Part shown: positions 6,476 to 6,553 of the stretch, piece after piece | How positions within the stretch are numbered: position 1 is the first letter of the stretch | Layout: every line of letters begins with the position of its first letter | Source of the DNA: Chloroflexota bacterium | GTDB lineage: Bacteria > Chloroflexota > Dehalococcoidia > UBA3495 | Direction of reading: 5' to 3' | NCBI GenBank assembly: GCA_022571575.1 | Contig: JACZXN010000102.1 | Span: 1 to 6,553 of the forward strand | Length of the DNA stretch: 6,553 nucleotides | Notes under the pieces: model-generated | Database searches by the model: none | What the model saw: the letters and a program-made list of their open reading frames with translations, nothing else | What the model was told of the DNA's origin: nothing | Translations under genes and position numbers: made by a program

Positions 6476-6553
6476 AGCGATGATTGAATGGATTGCTAAT
6501 CTCCGGAAAGGGAGTGTGGGTGGCCTCGCCCCTCACGTCGTCCTTGGACGCTC
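6474..6553 (-). CDS. 3' end of an unidentified gene (partial, starts outside the window)
   Basis: One minus-strand frame stays open from the window edge for 25 codons and ends in TAG at 6474-6476. It reads ASKDDVRGEATHTP then FPEISNPFNHR. Codons are mostly G/C-ending at first and less so near the stop. The stop overlaps the hydrolase ribosome-binding site and lies 12 bases from its ATG, a spacing typical of operon neighbours. The other two minus-strand frames hit stops within this stretch. I do not recognise the family, and 25 residues are too few to assign one. Confidence 0.5.
   Translation of the reverse strand, partial: ASKDDVRGEATHTPFPEISNPFNHR

Overview
The window is GC-rich chromosomal DNA from a bacterium. 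An F420-type luciferase-like oxidoreductase and a full-length bacterial Lhr helicase occur together. Short intergenic repeats of the 'CATTCTGAG...GAAG' type read as ILRSEATK or RSEE when translated. This suggests Chloroflexota (Dehalococcoidia or SAR202-like), with Actinobacteriota as the main alternative. That assignment is inference from gene content and repeat style, not proof.

Layout. Positions 1-75 hold a possible fragment of an intergenic repeat and a strong Shine-Dalgarno site. Positions 76-918 (+) encode a complete LLM-class flavin/F420-dependent oxidoreductase. Positions 919-1019 form a short convergent intergenic region with a hairpin and a dispersed repeat. Positions 1020-5549 (-) encode a giant Lhr-family ATP-dependent helicase of 1509 residues. 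Positions 5550-5675 are intergenic and carry a perfect 10-bp hairpin. Positions 5676-6461 (-) encode an alpha/beta hydrolase with a complete Ser-Asp-His triad. Positions 6474-6553 (-) look like the 3' end of another gene whose stop codon overlaps the hydrolase ribosome-binding site. No gap exceeds 300 bases.

How the genes relate. The hydrolase and the truncated gene upstream of it appear to be one operon on the minus strand. Lhr lies downstream on the same strand but is separated by the hairpin and probably has its own promoter. The LLM oxidoreductase converges on Lhr. Lhr is a DNA-repair helicase. The two flanking enzymes are small-molecule catabolic types, and nothing shows a shared pathway.

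The most noteworthy feature is the 3' end of lhr. Its last three codons and stop lie inside the dispersed repeat. The roughly 60 codons before that have base composition indicating that the true coding frame is shifted by one. The annotated C-terminal tail of Lhr is therefore probably not native. I see no CRISPR array, tRNA, rRNA, insertion sequence or clearly new multi-gene system.
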